Shown: piece after piece, positions 1 to 11,979 of the stretch
How positions within the stretch are numbered: the first letter of the stretch is position 1
Layout: each line of letters begins with the position of its first letter
Source of the DNA: Cyclospora cayetanensis
Lineage: Eukaryota; Apicomplexa; Conoidasida; Eucoccidiorida; Eimeriidae
Length of the DNA: 64,000 bases
Assembly: GCF_002999335.1 (NCBI RefSeq)
Contig: NW_020312192.1
Span: 124,001-188,000 of the forward strand
Direction: 5' to 3'
Notes under the pieces: generated by a model
What the model was told of the DNA's origin: nothing
Database searches by the model: none
The model's input: only the letters and a program-made list of their open reading frames with translations
Position numbers and translations under genes: made by a program

Positions 1-1373
1 AACTGACTAGAACTAATATAATGCAACGCGTTTTAAGGTAACTCACCCCGTTCCATCTATCCTCCCATAACTACCATTGGCTGAATACTCAATAGCTCCG
101 AGTTCTTAAGCCTTTTAAATGCTATATTTGATCGGTCACCTCAAGGTCCGAAGATAAGTTCCAGGTATGCATAGTGCTCCCAAGGCGGTTGACATGCTGT
201 ACATCCTTCTGCGCAACCTGGGGGCGCTGAGCATCAGCGTAAACTTCACGCCAAGGGTTTAGGCCTTATTTATTAATCTGACTAATTCATAATCGCCAGA
301 AGTACTCATCTTTTCAATGAATGATGCTTTGTAAGTTTTCGGTGTGAAGATGTCGAGCGATATTAAAAACATTCTACGGAAATCATGATTTTCTGTCAGT
401 GCGATGGGAAAGAGAAGAGCGTCACATCGCTGAGTGACCCTCTTCTCTTTTTATACGCCTGTGTGATTCCCCATGTCTCCTTGTTACTGTACTCGTAGTC
501 AGGAGGCCCTCCGTCTTGGCACCTCCTTGTACACAAAACGCCAAAAGGATATCTTTAACGTCGCTGACGTAGATGTACTTGATTACTTGCCTTGCTTTGA
601 AGAAGAGGGAGGGCGTCTACGCGCCATACAGTGCTCTCGATGGGGAGTCCAGCCACAATCCTTTGGTTCATAAGACCAAATATCGGAGGAGCTGAGCTAC
701 GGGAGCAGCCACGCGGCGCCACTGATGGAACGCTTATGTCCTAATGCTAGGCAGATACCTCATTTCCTCCACTTTCCTCATCACAAAGAATTTTGTGTAT
801 TAGCCAAGAGCGCTGTAAAGATTGATCGTATGGGGTCATCAGAGTCTCAATTTCGGTATGATATCAAACATTTGAACCAGAAACCCCAGATTAGTCTTAT
901 CATGACCGGTTTACAAGTGTTAGGTACAAGCACCCTTCTTCCCTCGTGTGCTTCTATGTCCAGCTAGGTATCAGGCTACCATGAACTGAGGATCATGGAT
1001 ATAATGTGTCTTCTTCTAAGTACCGTAGTAGTAACAGTATTGGCACTAGTATCTGCGGTAAGACCATGGGAACATTAGTCCTACTAAAGCGACCAGACAA
1101 AGCCTCACGACCTCAAATACAAACATGATGGATATTAGTTCCTAACTTGTACAATAAAATCAGGGTAGCAAAAGGAAGAAGAGGGAGACTGGCACTCCAA
1201 AAAAAAATGTTGCAAGCTTCTGCTTGCACTTGTGGCGTTGCCTGTTCGGAGAAAAACGAAGCAGTGAGAAGATGGACTAACAAAGGAAACAGAGAAAGCA
1301 TATTGCTTTCAACCAAGTTGTTGTATAAAAATTGCTCGACTGAAACGATTTATCTCCACATTGTTATCGCTTC
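1..1373. other. No recognisable gene; one strong hairpin
   Basis: Short open frames exist here (for example 473-673 and 725-967 on +), but none shows a family signature I recognise and none is flanked by persuasive splice sites. The stretch may contain further eroded retroelement sequence, as does the region from 4.6 to 6.9 kb, but I cannot show that. The clearest structure is the hairpin at 411-448, listed separately. Confidence 0.4.
411..448. other. Predicted 15-bp hairpin
   Basis: The arms at 411-425 and 434-448 are reverse complements with a single mismatch, and they enclose an 8-base loop. No coding frame or known RNA family is evident around it. It could be a chance inverted repeat, a fold-back relic of a mobile element, or part of a small structured RNA. 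Confidence 0.35.
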
Positions 1374-2237
1374 TCATTTATTTGTATTCTTTGACATCTT
1401 GAGGAGCAGCACATCTACCACATTCCCCATTACGAGTTGGCCCTTTTTTGTTCTCGCTTGCAGCTTCTTATTGGTTAGCTTATTAAACCGTCGCTTCTCC
1501 TTCTTCCTCTTCTCCTCCTTTTCTGCCTCAGCTAGCTGAGCAAGCCGTATTGCCTCCCTCTCCCGCTGCTTTGCTTCGAAGGCTCTCTGCGCTTTCAGAA
1601 AAGGAACATAGCCTTTCTTTTCACCCGAGGTAGGCACCACCAAGCCCGTCATGCCATCTTGTTCTAGCGTTTGTTGTTCTCGATCCCCACTTCCGACTGA
1701 CACAGATTTGGTCTCCGCTAGAGGGCCGGTCTCCACCGCAGTTTCACAAATCTCACGGGGTGAACCTTGGGCCTTACAGTCCCCATTCCCTTTATTACCT
1801 TGCCCTCTCCTGCCTGTGTCCTTCCCCACTCTTCTGGTGGCTGTAGCAGACGAAGAAGATGAAGAGGCAGAAATATCTTCCATGGGCTTCAATTTGGCAA
1901 ACGGGTCTAGCAGCTTCGCTAGAAAGGCCTCGTTGCTCTCTGCAGAGCCTACTGGGCCCCGCGTGAGAGCCTCCTTCGCCGTTTCAACATTGTCGGTCTT
2001 CCTCTGCATCTTGGAAAACTCGCTCCTGGCCCTTGCATCCCGGATCCTGAGGAACTTCTTGCGAACCAGCGTCTTGTCCTTTGGCTGGACCCATCGCCTT
2101 TTCTTGCTGGCCTTTGCCCCTCCTTGAACCTTCGAGAAAGAAGAGCCTTGTCGCAGCCCCCCTTTGTTGCTCTCTGTGGGGGATTTCTTAGAGATCCTGC
2201 GGCCGCCATTCGGCCGAGATCCCTGGATATCCTTCAT
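1374..2237 (-). CDS. Fyv7/CCDC59-like rRNA-processing protein
   Basis: This single-exon minus-strand frame gives 287 residues from the ATG at 2237. The frame stays open upstream to 2339, but no earlier ATG exists there, so an additional 5' exon is possible. The C-terminal third is a highly charged Lys/Arg/Glu helix (AEAEKEEKRKKEKRRFNKLT) followed by RTKKGQLVMGNVVDVLLLKM. That pattern, a basic helix then KKGQP-like and hydrophobic residues, is typical of the Fyv7/TAP26 (CCDC59) family, nucleolar factors in small-subunit rRNA processing. The N-terminal half is basic with an RWVQPKDKTLVRKKFLRIRD block. A Ser run lies in the middle. Family identity rests on the tail and is moderately sure; the role in pre-rRNA processing is inferred from family. 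Confidence 0.6.
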   Translation of the reverse strand: MKDIQGSRPNGGRRISKKSPTESNKGGLRQGSSFSKVQGGAKASKKRRWVQPKDKTLVRKKFLRIRDARARSEFSKMQRKTDNVETAKEALTRGPVGSAESNEAFLAKLLDPFAKLKPMEDISASSSSSSATATRRVGKDTGRRGQGNKGNGDCKAQGSPREICETAVETGPLAETKSVSVGSGDREQQTLEQDGMTGLVVPTSGEKKGYVPFLKAQRAFEAKQREREAIRLAQLAEAEKEEKRKKEKRRFNKLTNKKLQARTKKGQLVMGNVVDVLLLKMSKNTNK

Positions 2238-2937
2238 GGAGCGGTGACAGAGACCAAGAATGGGGGGGCGGGGGTGCTCCAGCGTTTCTCTACAGATGGA
2301 GGGGACCCCACGTAGGGCACAAAAAGGGCTCTTAGCCAAAAATCAAGTAAACCAACGGAACGCTTTCAAAAGAAGTATACGGACAAGCAATCAGATGGCC
2401 AAAGAAGATGAGCTTGGACCCTCGTAGATAGTGGCAGTTTCTACACAATAACCATTCGTCTGGCCGCTCTGGGAACTATGTTCTGCTCAAAAGAAGTGAT
2501 GCGGGAAACAAGGAAACAGTAAGGTGTTCAACGGAATAGCCCGAATGGATCCGGTCAATATGGCGGCAAAGTTACATTCGGAGAATCTTAACAGAAGCAC
2601 GCGGTGGGGGCCCCTGGACGAGCCAGAAGGGGCCCCTCGCTGGGCATGCACTCTCACGAGGCCTGGCTGTTCAACTTTTGCAAGTGCATATTAACTCCTA
2701 CGAAGAAGTACAGCACTGAAGTTTAACTTTTTCTCCCAGTTATACGTTAGAAAAGGACTACACAAATTTTCTCCTCTTCTAGGGGCTCGAGTACTCACCC
2801 CTCTTGCTACCAAGCTCTGCGCATTACACCACCAAGCACTGATCGGAAGATTGCCCAGCTACCTACATCCAACAAGCTGCGCGTCATCAGGGCCTAGGGT
2901 GTATATGGGCTGGGGTTTCCATATCTTGCCTGGTGCA

Positions 2938-3225
2938 ATGGGGAGCTCAGCATCCTCCGCTCGTTCATCCGAATCTGCCGCCCCCGGGAGTGGTGCTGCT
3001 GCTGTCGCTTCGTCTTCGTGCCCTTCATCGTCATCTTCTTCCCCTCCAACAGGTCAGTCTAAATGCCCGGTGCAACGCAACGCCGCAGGGAAAGGTATCT
3101 GTTGCGTCTGCAAGGAGACAAAAGCAGCCAGGGATGAATGTGTTCTTCTTAACGGCGAAGACAATTGCCTTGCGTTCATTGAGGCGCACAAACGCTGTCT
3201 TCGCAGCGAGGGATTTGATGTTTGA
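2938..3225 (+). CDS. COX17: COX17, cytochrome c oxidase copper chaperone
   Basis: The frame from the ATG at 2938 encodes 95 residues. The N-terminal half is a Ser/Ala/Pro-rich low-complexity extension. The C-terminal half is a full COX17 domain: a vicinal Cys pair in ICCVCKETKAARDEC, then NGEDNCLAFIEAHKRCLRSEGF. Two CX9C motifs (CKETKAARDEC and CLAFIEAHKRC) form the twin-CX9C hairpin. In the family this protein carries Cu(I) in the mitochondrial intermembrane space to SCO1 and COX11 for cytochrome oxidase assembly. An AG at the end of the Ser run (about 3052) could act as a splice acceptor, so the low-complexity extension may not be in the mature reading. The conserved part is intact. Confidence 0.9.
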   Translation: MGSSASSARSSESAAPGSGAAAVASSSCPSSSSSSPPTGQSKCPVQRNAAGKGICCVCKETKAARDECVLLNGEDNCLAFIEAHKRCLRSEGFDV

Positions 3226-4600
3226 GGCTGTATTTGCCGCTTCTACGCTCATGAGGACGGCACCTCATGATCACCCCAGTAGCAGGAGAAGGGCTACTGC
3301 CTATCTCTGCACTTGCTCGCTCTAACATTAAAACACTCTCTTTGTCGTTACCAAGTTGTCATGTAGCTTGTAACCTCCTCATGTGATCTCTCAAAATAAT
3401 CGTGGTTCTTCACATGAAACTAGCCCCTTAAGGCTCAGTGGGCGTACTCTATAGGATCTTTAGCCAGAGAATCTTGGGCAAGGGCATGAACGGAAGAATT
3501 ATGTGGATAGATACGCAGAAATAGCTTTGTGCACGAATGGAATCGCCGCCGTTGCTTTTTGTGTCCCGCTAGTTCAAGAACGATGCCCGTGCATTGCACG
3601 TCCTCTGCTTTCCCCCTTCCTCAGAGTAAGGTGTCACTACACCTGATGAACGTCCGAGTGAGCTTGCTTAAGCTTGATGTCACGACTTTACTGTGGAATA
3701 CTGTCGTGTTTCGCATCACGGTAGAAAGGGACTTTTTATGGGCTGAATTTACACTCCAGGTGCCCCTTTCTGCACGTCTGCTTTTTAAAAGTCCTTACAT
3801 TAGTTGGTTCTGTTACAAGTGTGTGAAGCACATCATATATATCCGTACTTAGATAGATGTACGCACTTTCACTACTCTTCATATTATTCTCTCCATCTGA
3901 TCCCCTCAAAGCCCTTCTATTAAGGGTCGTCTTCTTCGAGGCTTACCTGGCTAGGACCCACGCGGGGATGTGCTACGGGAATAGCCTACGGAGATGCAGA
4001 GAGAGGAGGGCCACAGCATATGCATTCTTTAGGGGCTGATTCTCTGATTTAGCCTAGTAGTGATATTGGACGGTTCATGATGCAGGACATGGCCTGAATC
4101 AGGGGAACGCGGAAGATCTGCAGGCTAACGTGACGAAACGTATTTGATGAAACGGTAAAGGCGCACCCCAACGCCTTCCACTGATCTGGCTTGGTTTCGC
4201 AACTCGATTCTGCTTGTAAAGTCAGTTGCGGGGTAACCTACACCTAGAGAGTGCGGTGGGCTAAGTCACACTTAAGCACTTTTTACTACTCTCGTCATAT
4301 TTAACGAAGAGCTGGGCAAGTTGCCTACTTGTTTTTGCTTGTGTATGATGTCGTACTTACTGGGGAGTGCTGCTTGCTCATTACGAAAAGATGCAATGTT
4401 TGTGTGTGTGTGTGGGTGGGTGGGTGTGGGTGTGGTAGATGTTATGCGCAGCAAACTGCGAGTAATCGCAGTGCTTAGATGATGCATCTACGTTGAACTC
4501 CCCATCAATAGCTCTGTCCTAAACTTGTATTGAGCCTAGTGTAGAAAAGTATCTGTGGAGACCTCAGCCAGAGCGCTATTGTTGGTAACCCTGCATGGTT
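3226..4600. other. Intergenic; no gene recognised
   Basis: Short frames such as 3529-3852 (+) and 3857-4039 (+) have no recognisable domains and look like chance. The stretch includes the 3' flank of COX17 and a TG-rich microsatellite listed separately. Confidence 0.4.
4399..4436. repeat. TG/TGGG microsatellite
   Basis: An uninterrupted TG run passes into GGGTGGGTGGGTGTGGGTGTGG. It is simple-sequence DNA in a gene-poor region. The G-rich strand could in principle form a G-quadruplex, but nothing shows a function. Confidence 0.8.
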
Positions 4601-5600
4601 CGATGCAACAGTTACCGCTCTCCCACTGGCTGTGGACGGAGTGGGATGTCAGGTTTCCCTACAGCAATTGACTGGTTTCAAATGAAATATTTGGTCAGCT
4701 AATAACTTGCTTTATGTTCGCAAGATGCTGGGAGGAAGACCATGTGGCGATGAAAGTAGATGGTGGCACAATGCCCATCGGGACGGCAGAGGCCTCAATG
4801 AAAGCTGATGTGAACGCAGTAGCTCCACAGCTGGTAGACAGGTATGGTGTTTCCAGCCGAGAAAGTGCTCAAAAATTGCATCGATGAGGGCATGCTGGCC
4901 AGAAGTGCTCCTCAAGGCATTTTGATCAAAGGGCGAAGCACACAAGTGGCTTGCTTTATGTAGAGGATGCCGCCTGCGCACTGAGATTCTCACAGTTTAA
5001 GCCTTCATACAAGCCGTTGCTCATCGATGTATTTGGAGAGCATATTAGCAGTATGGCGTTCTATCTATAAATCGATGTACCAAGAAACCTAATACTCTGA
5101 TTTGCGGAGCAACGAAGTACACGAATAGCTGCTTTATCAGTGGTCTATAACACCGCTGCCCATAGTGTCACGTCGAGGGGTTACAGGATGGAAGACCACC
5201 TCAGTGGCGAAACAACCAATCGGTTAGGCTTCAGCAATTGATGGACTACCTGAGGTCTCAAGAGCAAATAAGTGTAATGGGTCACATCCGCGTCGATGTC
5301 AGCTTAGGCTAACAATCAACAATTGCTAGTATTATTTTACACTAAATATGAAGTGGATCTGTAATCCGAGGAGACGGTACAAAAGTGCTTTGCTTGTTCC
5401 CTCAGTAGCGCAGCCCCTAAGACTCAGATTGACTGACAGGCTGCAGAACGCAAGGATCGGCTAGCCTGCGGCAGTCGAGCGCCACTTCAAGTCGAAAATG
5501 CGTCCGATTAGCATGCTCCGTCACTTCTGTATTGGATCTGTGCACTAGGATGTCATTCTAGGTATGCCACGGGTGAGCCAGTGGAGGGAGCACGTGCAGC
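4600..5600 (+). mobile_element. Probable upstream part of decayed Ty3/gypsy element 1
   Basis: This stretch directly precedes the reverse-transcriptase remnant, in the position expected for gag and protease. Translation on + gives broken fragments only. The segment at about 5345-5392 (GGATCTGTAATCCGAGGAGA and following) is clearly similar to 47045-47092 in element 2 (GGATTTGTTATCCGATGAGA and following), so both lie in related sequence. Gag and protease themselves cannot be identified from motifs. Confidence 0.4.
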
Positions 5601-5619
5601 CAAAAGCTGCGCGCTGTGG

Positions 5620-6745
5620 AGGTTAGTATGCCAGGAGGAACTGGAGAGAACCAAATCCTTGCTCTTTATCCAGCGCAGGCACTGAGCTAAAATACATAGA
5701 GTCTATCCCAAGCAGTGTTTCGGGGGATCGGGAGCCCCCACAGCAAAAGAGGAGATTGAATGGTAGGAGGGCGATTTGTAGAGGAAATGCAAGGTGCAGT
5801 AATCGATTGGTGCCTTTAGGCATATCCCGGTGTTGACTTTAAAAAAGGATGAAAGGTGGTACATGTGCGATAGTTTGCATTAGCCTCTCTCTAAGGGTGT
5901 TGCCGAGCAGAAGCTTCCAATGCCCAATATTGATGAACTCCATAAAGCTCACGGATCTCCACAAACATCTGATTCAAAGACGCTTACTTCCAGATTCATT
6001 CACCTTGATGAAAAAACAAGATGACTTCCCACGCTCACATTCGCAAGGCTCGAGTACACTACGGCACCGTTGGTCCTGTCAATACTACAGCTGAGCTGAA
6101 ATCAGGAGTCAATAGGGATTCTTTAATGCGTGTCAAGGAAGAGTGGATGGCTCTCTACTTGAACAGTGTTTCACTCTACAGCAGAAACATCCGAGGAAGC
6201 CTGCAGCATCAACCCCGTGAGCTTTAGCGGTTGGGGGAAAGGCAGATGTATATGAAGGCACGCATTCGTATTTATGAGTACGTTCCTGCTCCTGGGACTC
6301 GGTGTGTCAACTGCAGCGATTGATCCAGATTTGCCTAAAATTGAAACGATCAAGATACACATACAAGGACTTTACGCATTTCTCTTCATTTGCACCGTAT
6401 TACCTAGATTCACTAAAATCGCTGCTCCTCTAATTGACTTACTAAGGGAAGCACAATCACTGATCTAAACAGAGAGTGCTGATGCCACTGCTGGGAGCTT
6501 CTGGGCCGCTTGACAGCCCCTCGTATGCTTGTGCTGCCCAATCATGAGCGCTGTCTTAACTTGACAACGCATGTTAGGGATGTGGAGGTGGATACTCTTT
6601 TCTTCCAGCAGGTTATCAAGCTCTTCGAGACATTGCTTCACATTCTCACGCTGTCGTCGAAACCAATCCGTAGCATCCAATACGGGAAAAGAACTCTATG
6701 CAGTGTGATGGGACGTAAGAAAATGATGGCCCTATAAGCATGGGC
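5620..6745 (+). pseudogene. Dead Ty3/gypsy reverse transcriptase and RNase H (element 1)
   Basis: Translating + in shifting frames recovers reverse-transcriptase blocks in the correct order, broken by stops and frameshifts. They are VLTLKKDERWYMC with LPMPNIDELHKAH (5830-5960), a block resembling the YLDDILIYS region but with the aspartates lost (YLNSVSLYSRN, about 6155-6190), the thumb-like ID-PDLPKIE segment ending in FTKIAAPLIDLL (6315-6445), and the RNase H entry APRMLVLPNHERCLNLTTH (about 6515-6570). Such blocks characterise Ty3/gypsy (Metaviridae) pol. The catalytic aspartates are replaced, so it is inactive. Integrase is not seen downstream, so this copy appears 3'-truncated. Confidence 0.75.
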
Positions 6746-6859
6746 CATTTATGCAGGCCGCCGCAGCGCGCTGCCAGAGCAAGGAAAGAGGATAGGTCGC
6801 CGGGGGAAAACTTCCAACTTGCCCTGAAAGCGACTAAAGCAGTGCAAAGTCTATTCAAG

Positions 6860-7940
6860 TTCGACTAATCAGCAGTAGCAGGAGCATCAACAGCAGTGCC
6901 CGTAGCCTTAACAGCAGCAAGAACACTAAATGGTCACAAGAGGAAAACAAGGGTAGTAAGCGAGAAGACCAGACAGGGGCTTCACGTGTAGTAAAATAAA
7001 GGGTAAAAGAGAAAGAAAAAATATGGTTTCTCTAGAATCCTGAATTTGCGTGTCAATTTTACTGAGTGTCTCAGTGTATCACACTTCGTGGTAGTGGTCT
7101 AGGCGGTTCCACTTAGCTTCCACTTAGCCTATTGGCGCATAGCTCATAAACTATGAACCTAGCTTTGTACATTCAGAGATTAAGCCATCTTGTACTTCTA
7201 CCCTTTAAACTGAATATATACAGCACTGCTGCAAATTTCGATTAGTGAAGGCATATTAGCCGGACGCCGAAAGAACGAGCTCGGTAGGCTGTGCCCCGGC
7301 AAGGAAGCACGGTAGCAACCCCTTTTAAGCCAAGCGCGCAGAGATAAGAGTTAAAGCTACACTGGAGCAGAAAAGAACAGCGCGTAAAAAGAGCTCGTTG
7401 TAACCTTCACATGCTACGGTCTACCACGGTCCTAAAATGTGACTCGTCTTGGGGCCCCTCGGTGGGGCCCCCTCCGCATAAAGGGGTTCAAGCAGGGCTA
7501 GAGTAGAAGATAAGGCATAATACATTTCTTTAGCATAGTACGCTTGTTCAAAGAGAACGTTTGAATCTTCAATGAATTGTCTTTTCCTAATGAAGGCTCT
7601 TTGCTTCTGCGTTGGAGTGTGAGCACACACTCCAAATTACATTTGGGGCTTTTCTCGGAGTTTCTTTAACCAAAATCTTTGTTCACCACTTTTGGCTCCT
7701 CCTTCGTTCTTTCGTTCCCCATTTGTGAGGGGCCGTTCCTTCCACTACTCCCCTTGCTGATGCAGAAACAGTGGGTCTCAGCACTCACCTTCGAGTAATT
7801 TGCTTTCGAGCTCTTGTTTCTGCCCGACCTGCCAAAGGGAACATAAAACAAAAATACGTTGATTTTGACCTCGCTGGATATGAATTAAATCATGAAGACC
7901 TGCTCAAACGATCATTTGTCTATTATCCTTGGGATCGAAA
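6860..7940. other. Intergenic; no gene recognised
   Basis: No convincing coding frame on either strand. The stretch lies between the end of the element 1 remnant and DBR1. A GGGGCCCC-rich inverted repeat occurs near 7450-7475. No LTR could be matched on either side of element 1. Confidence 0.4.
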
Positions 7941-10900
7941 ATGAAGGTGAAGAATGAACGGGAGCCCAAAATTATCAAGAAACTTCCGAGCACTCCTAAT
8001 GCAATAATCGCTACTGAAGTAGCCAGTTTCATGCTAATTTCAGCTTCCTTCTGCCCAGAACTTTCCCCATTGAACTCCACGAGCGAAACGAGACCTTTGC
8101 TCGTTGGTTCGTAGGAGTGTTAGTTTGCGTCTCGGTGTTGCGACCTATAATTCTAAGGCTATTGGTGATATCTTCTTTGCATTTACAGGTAGCAGTAAAC
8201 GGTTGCTGCCACGGCGAGCTGAATGCGCTCTACGGAATGATTGAAAAGCTGGAGCGGCAACAAGACATAAAAGTGGACCTCCTGATTTGCTGTGGCGACT
8301 TTCAGGTAGGGCCGAAGGTACAGAGAAACCAGCAGAAGCTTCAGAGACTTGGGAAATTCGAATCGATGGGAAAAGAATGGGTCACGTAGAGGGAGGAGCG
8401 AAGGGCTGAGAAAGTACCCTCAAATTCAAAAGGAGGGCTGGACCGTGTCGAGTTGCCTCTTCGATGCATGCCTCCATATAGTTTATAGCCCATCAAAAGC
8501 AAAAACGCACGAGACGCCTTTTCAGCTGCACATAGGCATGGGCTGTGCACTGCATCCCCTATTGGGTACATCCCCCTTATATTCATTCCACCTCTTGGGA
8601 ATGGTCCTCGTGTTTTTCGCTCAGAGCCTGCGCTCGTCCGACGATTTGCAATTCTTTTGTGCACCTCCAAAATATAGGACCCTGAAGGACTTTCATGAAT
8701 ATTTCTCCGGAAGCAAGAGGGCGCCCGTCCTCACGGTCGTAGTTGGTGGCAACCACGAGGCCCCAAATGTCTTTCGCGAGCTGTAAGTTCACTGGAAAGG
8801 CCTTTTGCGGCTGAACCGCAGGTGTGCGTGCCCGACCAGTGTGGCGTGTGTGTCAAGGCATGTTTGAATCTGCGGTGCATGCGCATCTATTTACAGCTAC
8901 TACGGGGGCTGGCTGGCCCCTAACATCTTCTACTTGGGGCATTCTGGGGTGGTGAAAGTCGGGGGTCTCCGCATCGCTGGACTCTCAGGCATCTACAATC
9001 CGCATCATTTTCACCTGGGTATGGCCTTGGATTTGGGCTGTGGTGGTGGTTGGGTTTCTCATATCGGGTTAGGACTCGCACTGTAGTTTGGTGCTTGAGG
9101 CGAAGTGTGTGGCTGGTCATTTTTTTGTGATTCCTGCCATAGGACACTTTGAAAAGCCGCCGTATGATGGAAACAGCGCGCGGAGCGCTTATCACGTCCG
9201 GCAGTTCGAACTGCTGAAGCTGAATTGTGTAAGGACGTGAGACGGGAGAGGGCGGCAGTCTTTAGGTTCTAGGCTGAGGCCAAAGGACCAGGGAGGCGAC
9301 TCCTCTGGTCAGACGTGCGGTGACAACTGGGCTCCGGCAGCTATGAGCTCGCTACATGTTTGCCGCGTCGTATTTTGTACAGACACAAGGAGGCAGAGAA
9401 CAGTAGCATAAGGGCGGTCTATTTTAAAGGCAGGCAAAAGGGGCTGGTGCAGCACTTCAATATCCATTCCGACGCCTCAGTGGTGTCCTTTTGCCCCGAA
9501 GCTTAGGGCTCACACGTGTGTGGCCTGTGGCCTCAGGTACAAGAGCCTGTCGACATAATGTTGAGCCATGACTGGCCAGAGGGGATCTACAACTTTGGGG
9601 ATAGAGAGGGTCTCCTCCGTTGTAAACCGCATTTCAGGGAGGACATTGAGAAAAGTTGCTTGGGCAGTCCACCATCAATGGCCCTCCTGAAGAGCATGAA
9701 GCCGTATGTACACCTACTGTGCCTGCCTGCTAGAGGGGCAGATGAATAGTTAGCTAACCAGGCACTGCTTGTGGAAGCTTTTGACCCGCTCTTGACATGT
9801 TTCTACCGCTGCCCATGTGGAGAAGAAGCCCCTCCTGTTAGTGGACCCTAGCACGAGATGGTTAATGTCTAGACGCGTCCACGGCGGACGCAAAAGATTG
9901 ATACAAGGATATGGGGGTCTTGGTTGAGATCGCCGTTGCAGCTTTGGGTTTTGCGTTGGAAATTTAGGGTGTGTGGCTTCGAGTGGTGGTTTTTCTTTTT
10001 CTATGTTCTGCCATAGGAGTTTCTGGTTTTGTGGTCATCTCCACGTGTCCTTCCCGGCCATCGTTCCTCATCCTGACGGATCAAAAACTCTCTTTCTCGC
10101 GGCAGATAAGGTGCTACCGAACCGCCGTTGTCTGCAAGTGCTAGACGTACACCCCAAAAGCACTGCCAAATATTTGAAGAGACCTTTACCCCAGACAAAC
10201 ATTTCTACGCATCTTACGATCGAGTAAGGGATCAGCGCGTGGGATTAGTTCTGTGAGTACGCTGGGGTTCATGCACTTTTAAGCAGTTTTTACGCAAGTC
10301 GATGGGCAACAGACCTGCAACTCGCAGTTCAAGACTTAGGGCTTAAGCTGCTGTATTCGTTGTGTGTGGTGTAGGTATGACTTGGAGTGGCTGTGCATCT
10401 TGCGGGCGAACCAAAAGAACATCCCGACCAGTCGGTTTCGCTGCAAGAGCCAGGCAGAGTAAGCTTCAAAGGTAGACAACAGCCCCGAGAGCAGACTTTC
10501 CACTTCATAGACGCCATATGTTGGCTACAGCCCTTTACCTCAGGAGAAGAGGGACCCTAAACACACACGGCAACCAAAGCCCGTCTGCCTGAGACGGCGC
10601 TCCAGCCCATTTGGTCTCTGACTCTTTGCTTGTGACCAGCTCTTTCGTGCTTTGGGCCTTACATTCTCAGCTCTTTATATCCCTGTTGTTGCCGGAGTTT
10701 TAATGTCTAATGGGTGTGGTGGAAGAGGGCTAAGCAGGGGCAGTTCTGTGCATGTCTCGTACAGGAAGCAACAGCCTCATTGAAACGGACCCCGCCACAG
10801 TTGCCATATACTACTGCATTTATACAGTGCCCCGTGTCTTCTTCCGTTCATGTTTTTGGTCGCCTCCTTCTGTATTCTTGCTTCCTCTTGCACCCTCATG

Positions 10901-11264
10901 TATGTGCGTGCGCAGCTGCCCTTCGTCTGAGGATAAGGACGCTGTCCTCAAGAACTTGAGGCACTTCGCGGCGACTAGGCAAATGCACTCAGAAGCAAAA
11001 GCACGATCAGTGGAAGACCCCAGAGACATCAGGGGGGGAGAAGATGAGCACGCTGATGGTGCTGAACAGAAAATGTCAGATGGAGAAGAGGTTGGGCCCT
11101 TCCCGTGGCCTCACTGGTCAGACCCGCCGTTCCAAGAACTGGAAGCCCAGCGAAAACGTCTCCTTCAAATAATCGGACATGCAGACCGCGATGTATTTAC
11201 AAGTCGTGAGACGCAACCCCATGCACTAGAGAAGAAACTGCCCAACCTAAACTTTAATTCATGA
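7941..11264 (+). CDS. DBR1: DBR1, RNA lariat debranching enzyme (nine exons)
   Basis: Exons: 7941-7946, 8189-8305, 8625-8782, 8897-9018, 9143-9228, 9537-9703, 10017-10223, 10375-10458, 10916-11264. All junctions are GT-AG, codon phase is preserved throughout, and the sum is 1296 nt (431 residues). The enzyme hydrolyses the 2'-5' bond of excised intron lariats in the nucleus. The metallophosphoesterase motifs are intact: GCCHGEL (residues 7-13), CGDFQ (37-41), GGNHEAPN (82-89), [14 protein letters not shown] (H174) and CGHLHVSF (H226, H228). The Cys/His/Asp/Asn ligands known for the family are present. The first exon is only ATGAAG, which creates the conserved [11 protein letters not shown] start; no better ATG precedes exon 2. 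The last exon encodes the variable C-terminal tail ([20 protein letters not shown]). The gene runs convergently to eEF1B beta. Confidence 0.92.
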
Positions 11265-11979
11265 GCGCACATCCCGAATGTGCATTGGGCCTGTGACGCA
11301 TTGTGCAGAGCCCGGTCATCCAGGGATATCTGCAACTGAAACGACACCGAAAACGCAAAATGGCCCTCCTAAACCAGACAGAGGCCCCCTAGGAATGCCC
11401 CTTGAGGAAATCCCCTTGGATTTAGACGACCTATGAAGTGTCCTCCCACAGTCATAATCGACTGCAGGTGCGATGTAAGGCCGAGGAATTAACCGCAAAG
11501 CCTGCGGGCCAATTCACGTCCTGTTAGCAACTCTCTTTCATGAGGATACTGCATTCAGCTGCAGAAAGTCCCAGGGAAGAGAATAACGTCGTGTTAGTAA
11601 GGCAGGAACGGACCAATCTTGGCTTGCGCTCTCCATCTCGCTAGCTCGGGCTGGCTATCGTAGAGTCACTGTTAGGCAGTTGACTCAAACGCTTTCCTCT
11701 ACAGAGAGCATCTTAACATTGTAATTTAGAAAATCTAGAGTGCCAGAGGGTTGCTGCTTGAGCGTTGTACCCGGGCCAAGGGTAGGGAAGGCATCACAAG
11801 AAAGTATTTGAAAGTATGGGGAATTTCTGGTCATCTCTTTGCCAGCCACGTTTTCAGGCAGAAAAAGCTCTTTACAGCCTCTAAACACTGAGTAGGGACC
11901 AGCAGAGTACTTAGGCTAGGTTGCCACTTCTGCAGTTCCCCGCTAGTTAATGGGATTCCGTCTGGCTCTGTGTCCACCT
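11265..11979. other. Convergent 3' intergenic region
   Basis: The stretch separates the stop codons of DBR1 (+) and eEF1B beta (-). It should hold both 3' untranslated regions. No coding frame of note is seen on either strand. Confidence 0.5.

Noticed and set aside
4712..4993. Minus-strand 93-codon frame as a gene
   Set aside because: No domain and no splice context; the + strand position matches the upstream portion of a decayed retroelement, although this is not proven.
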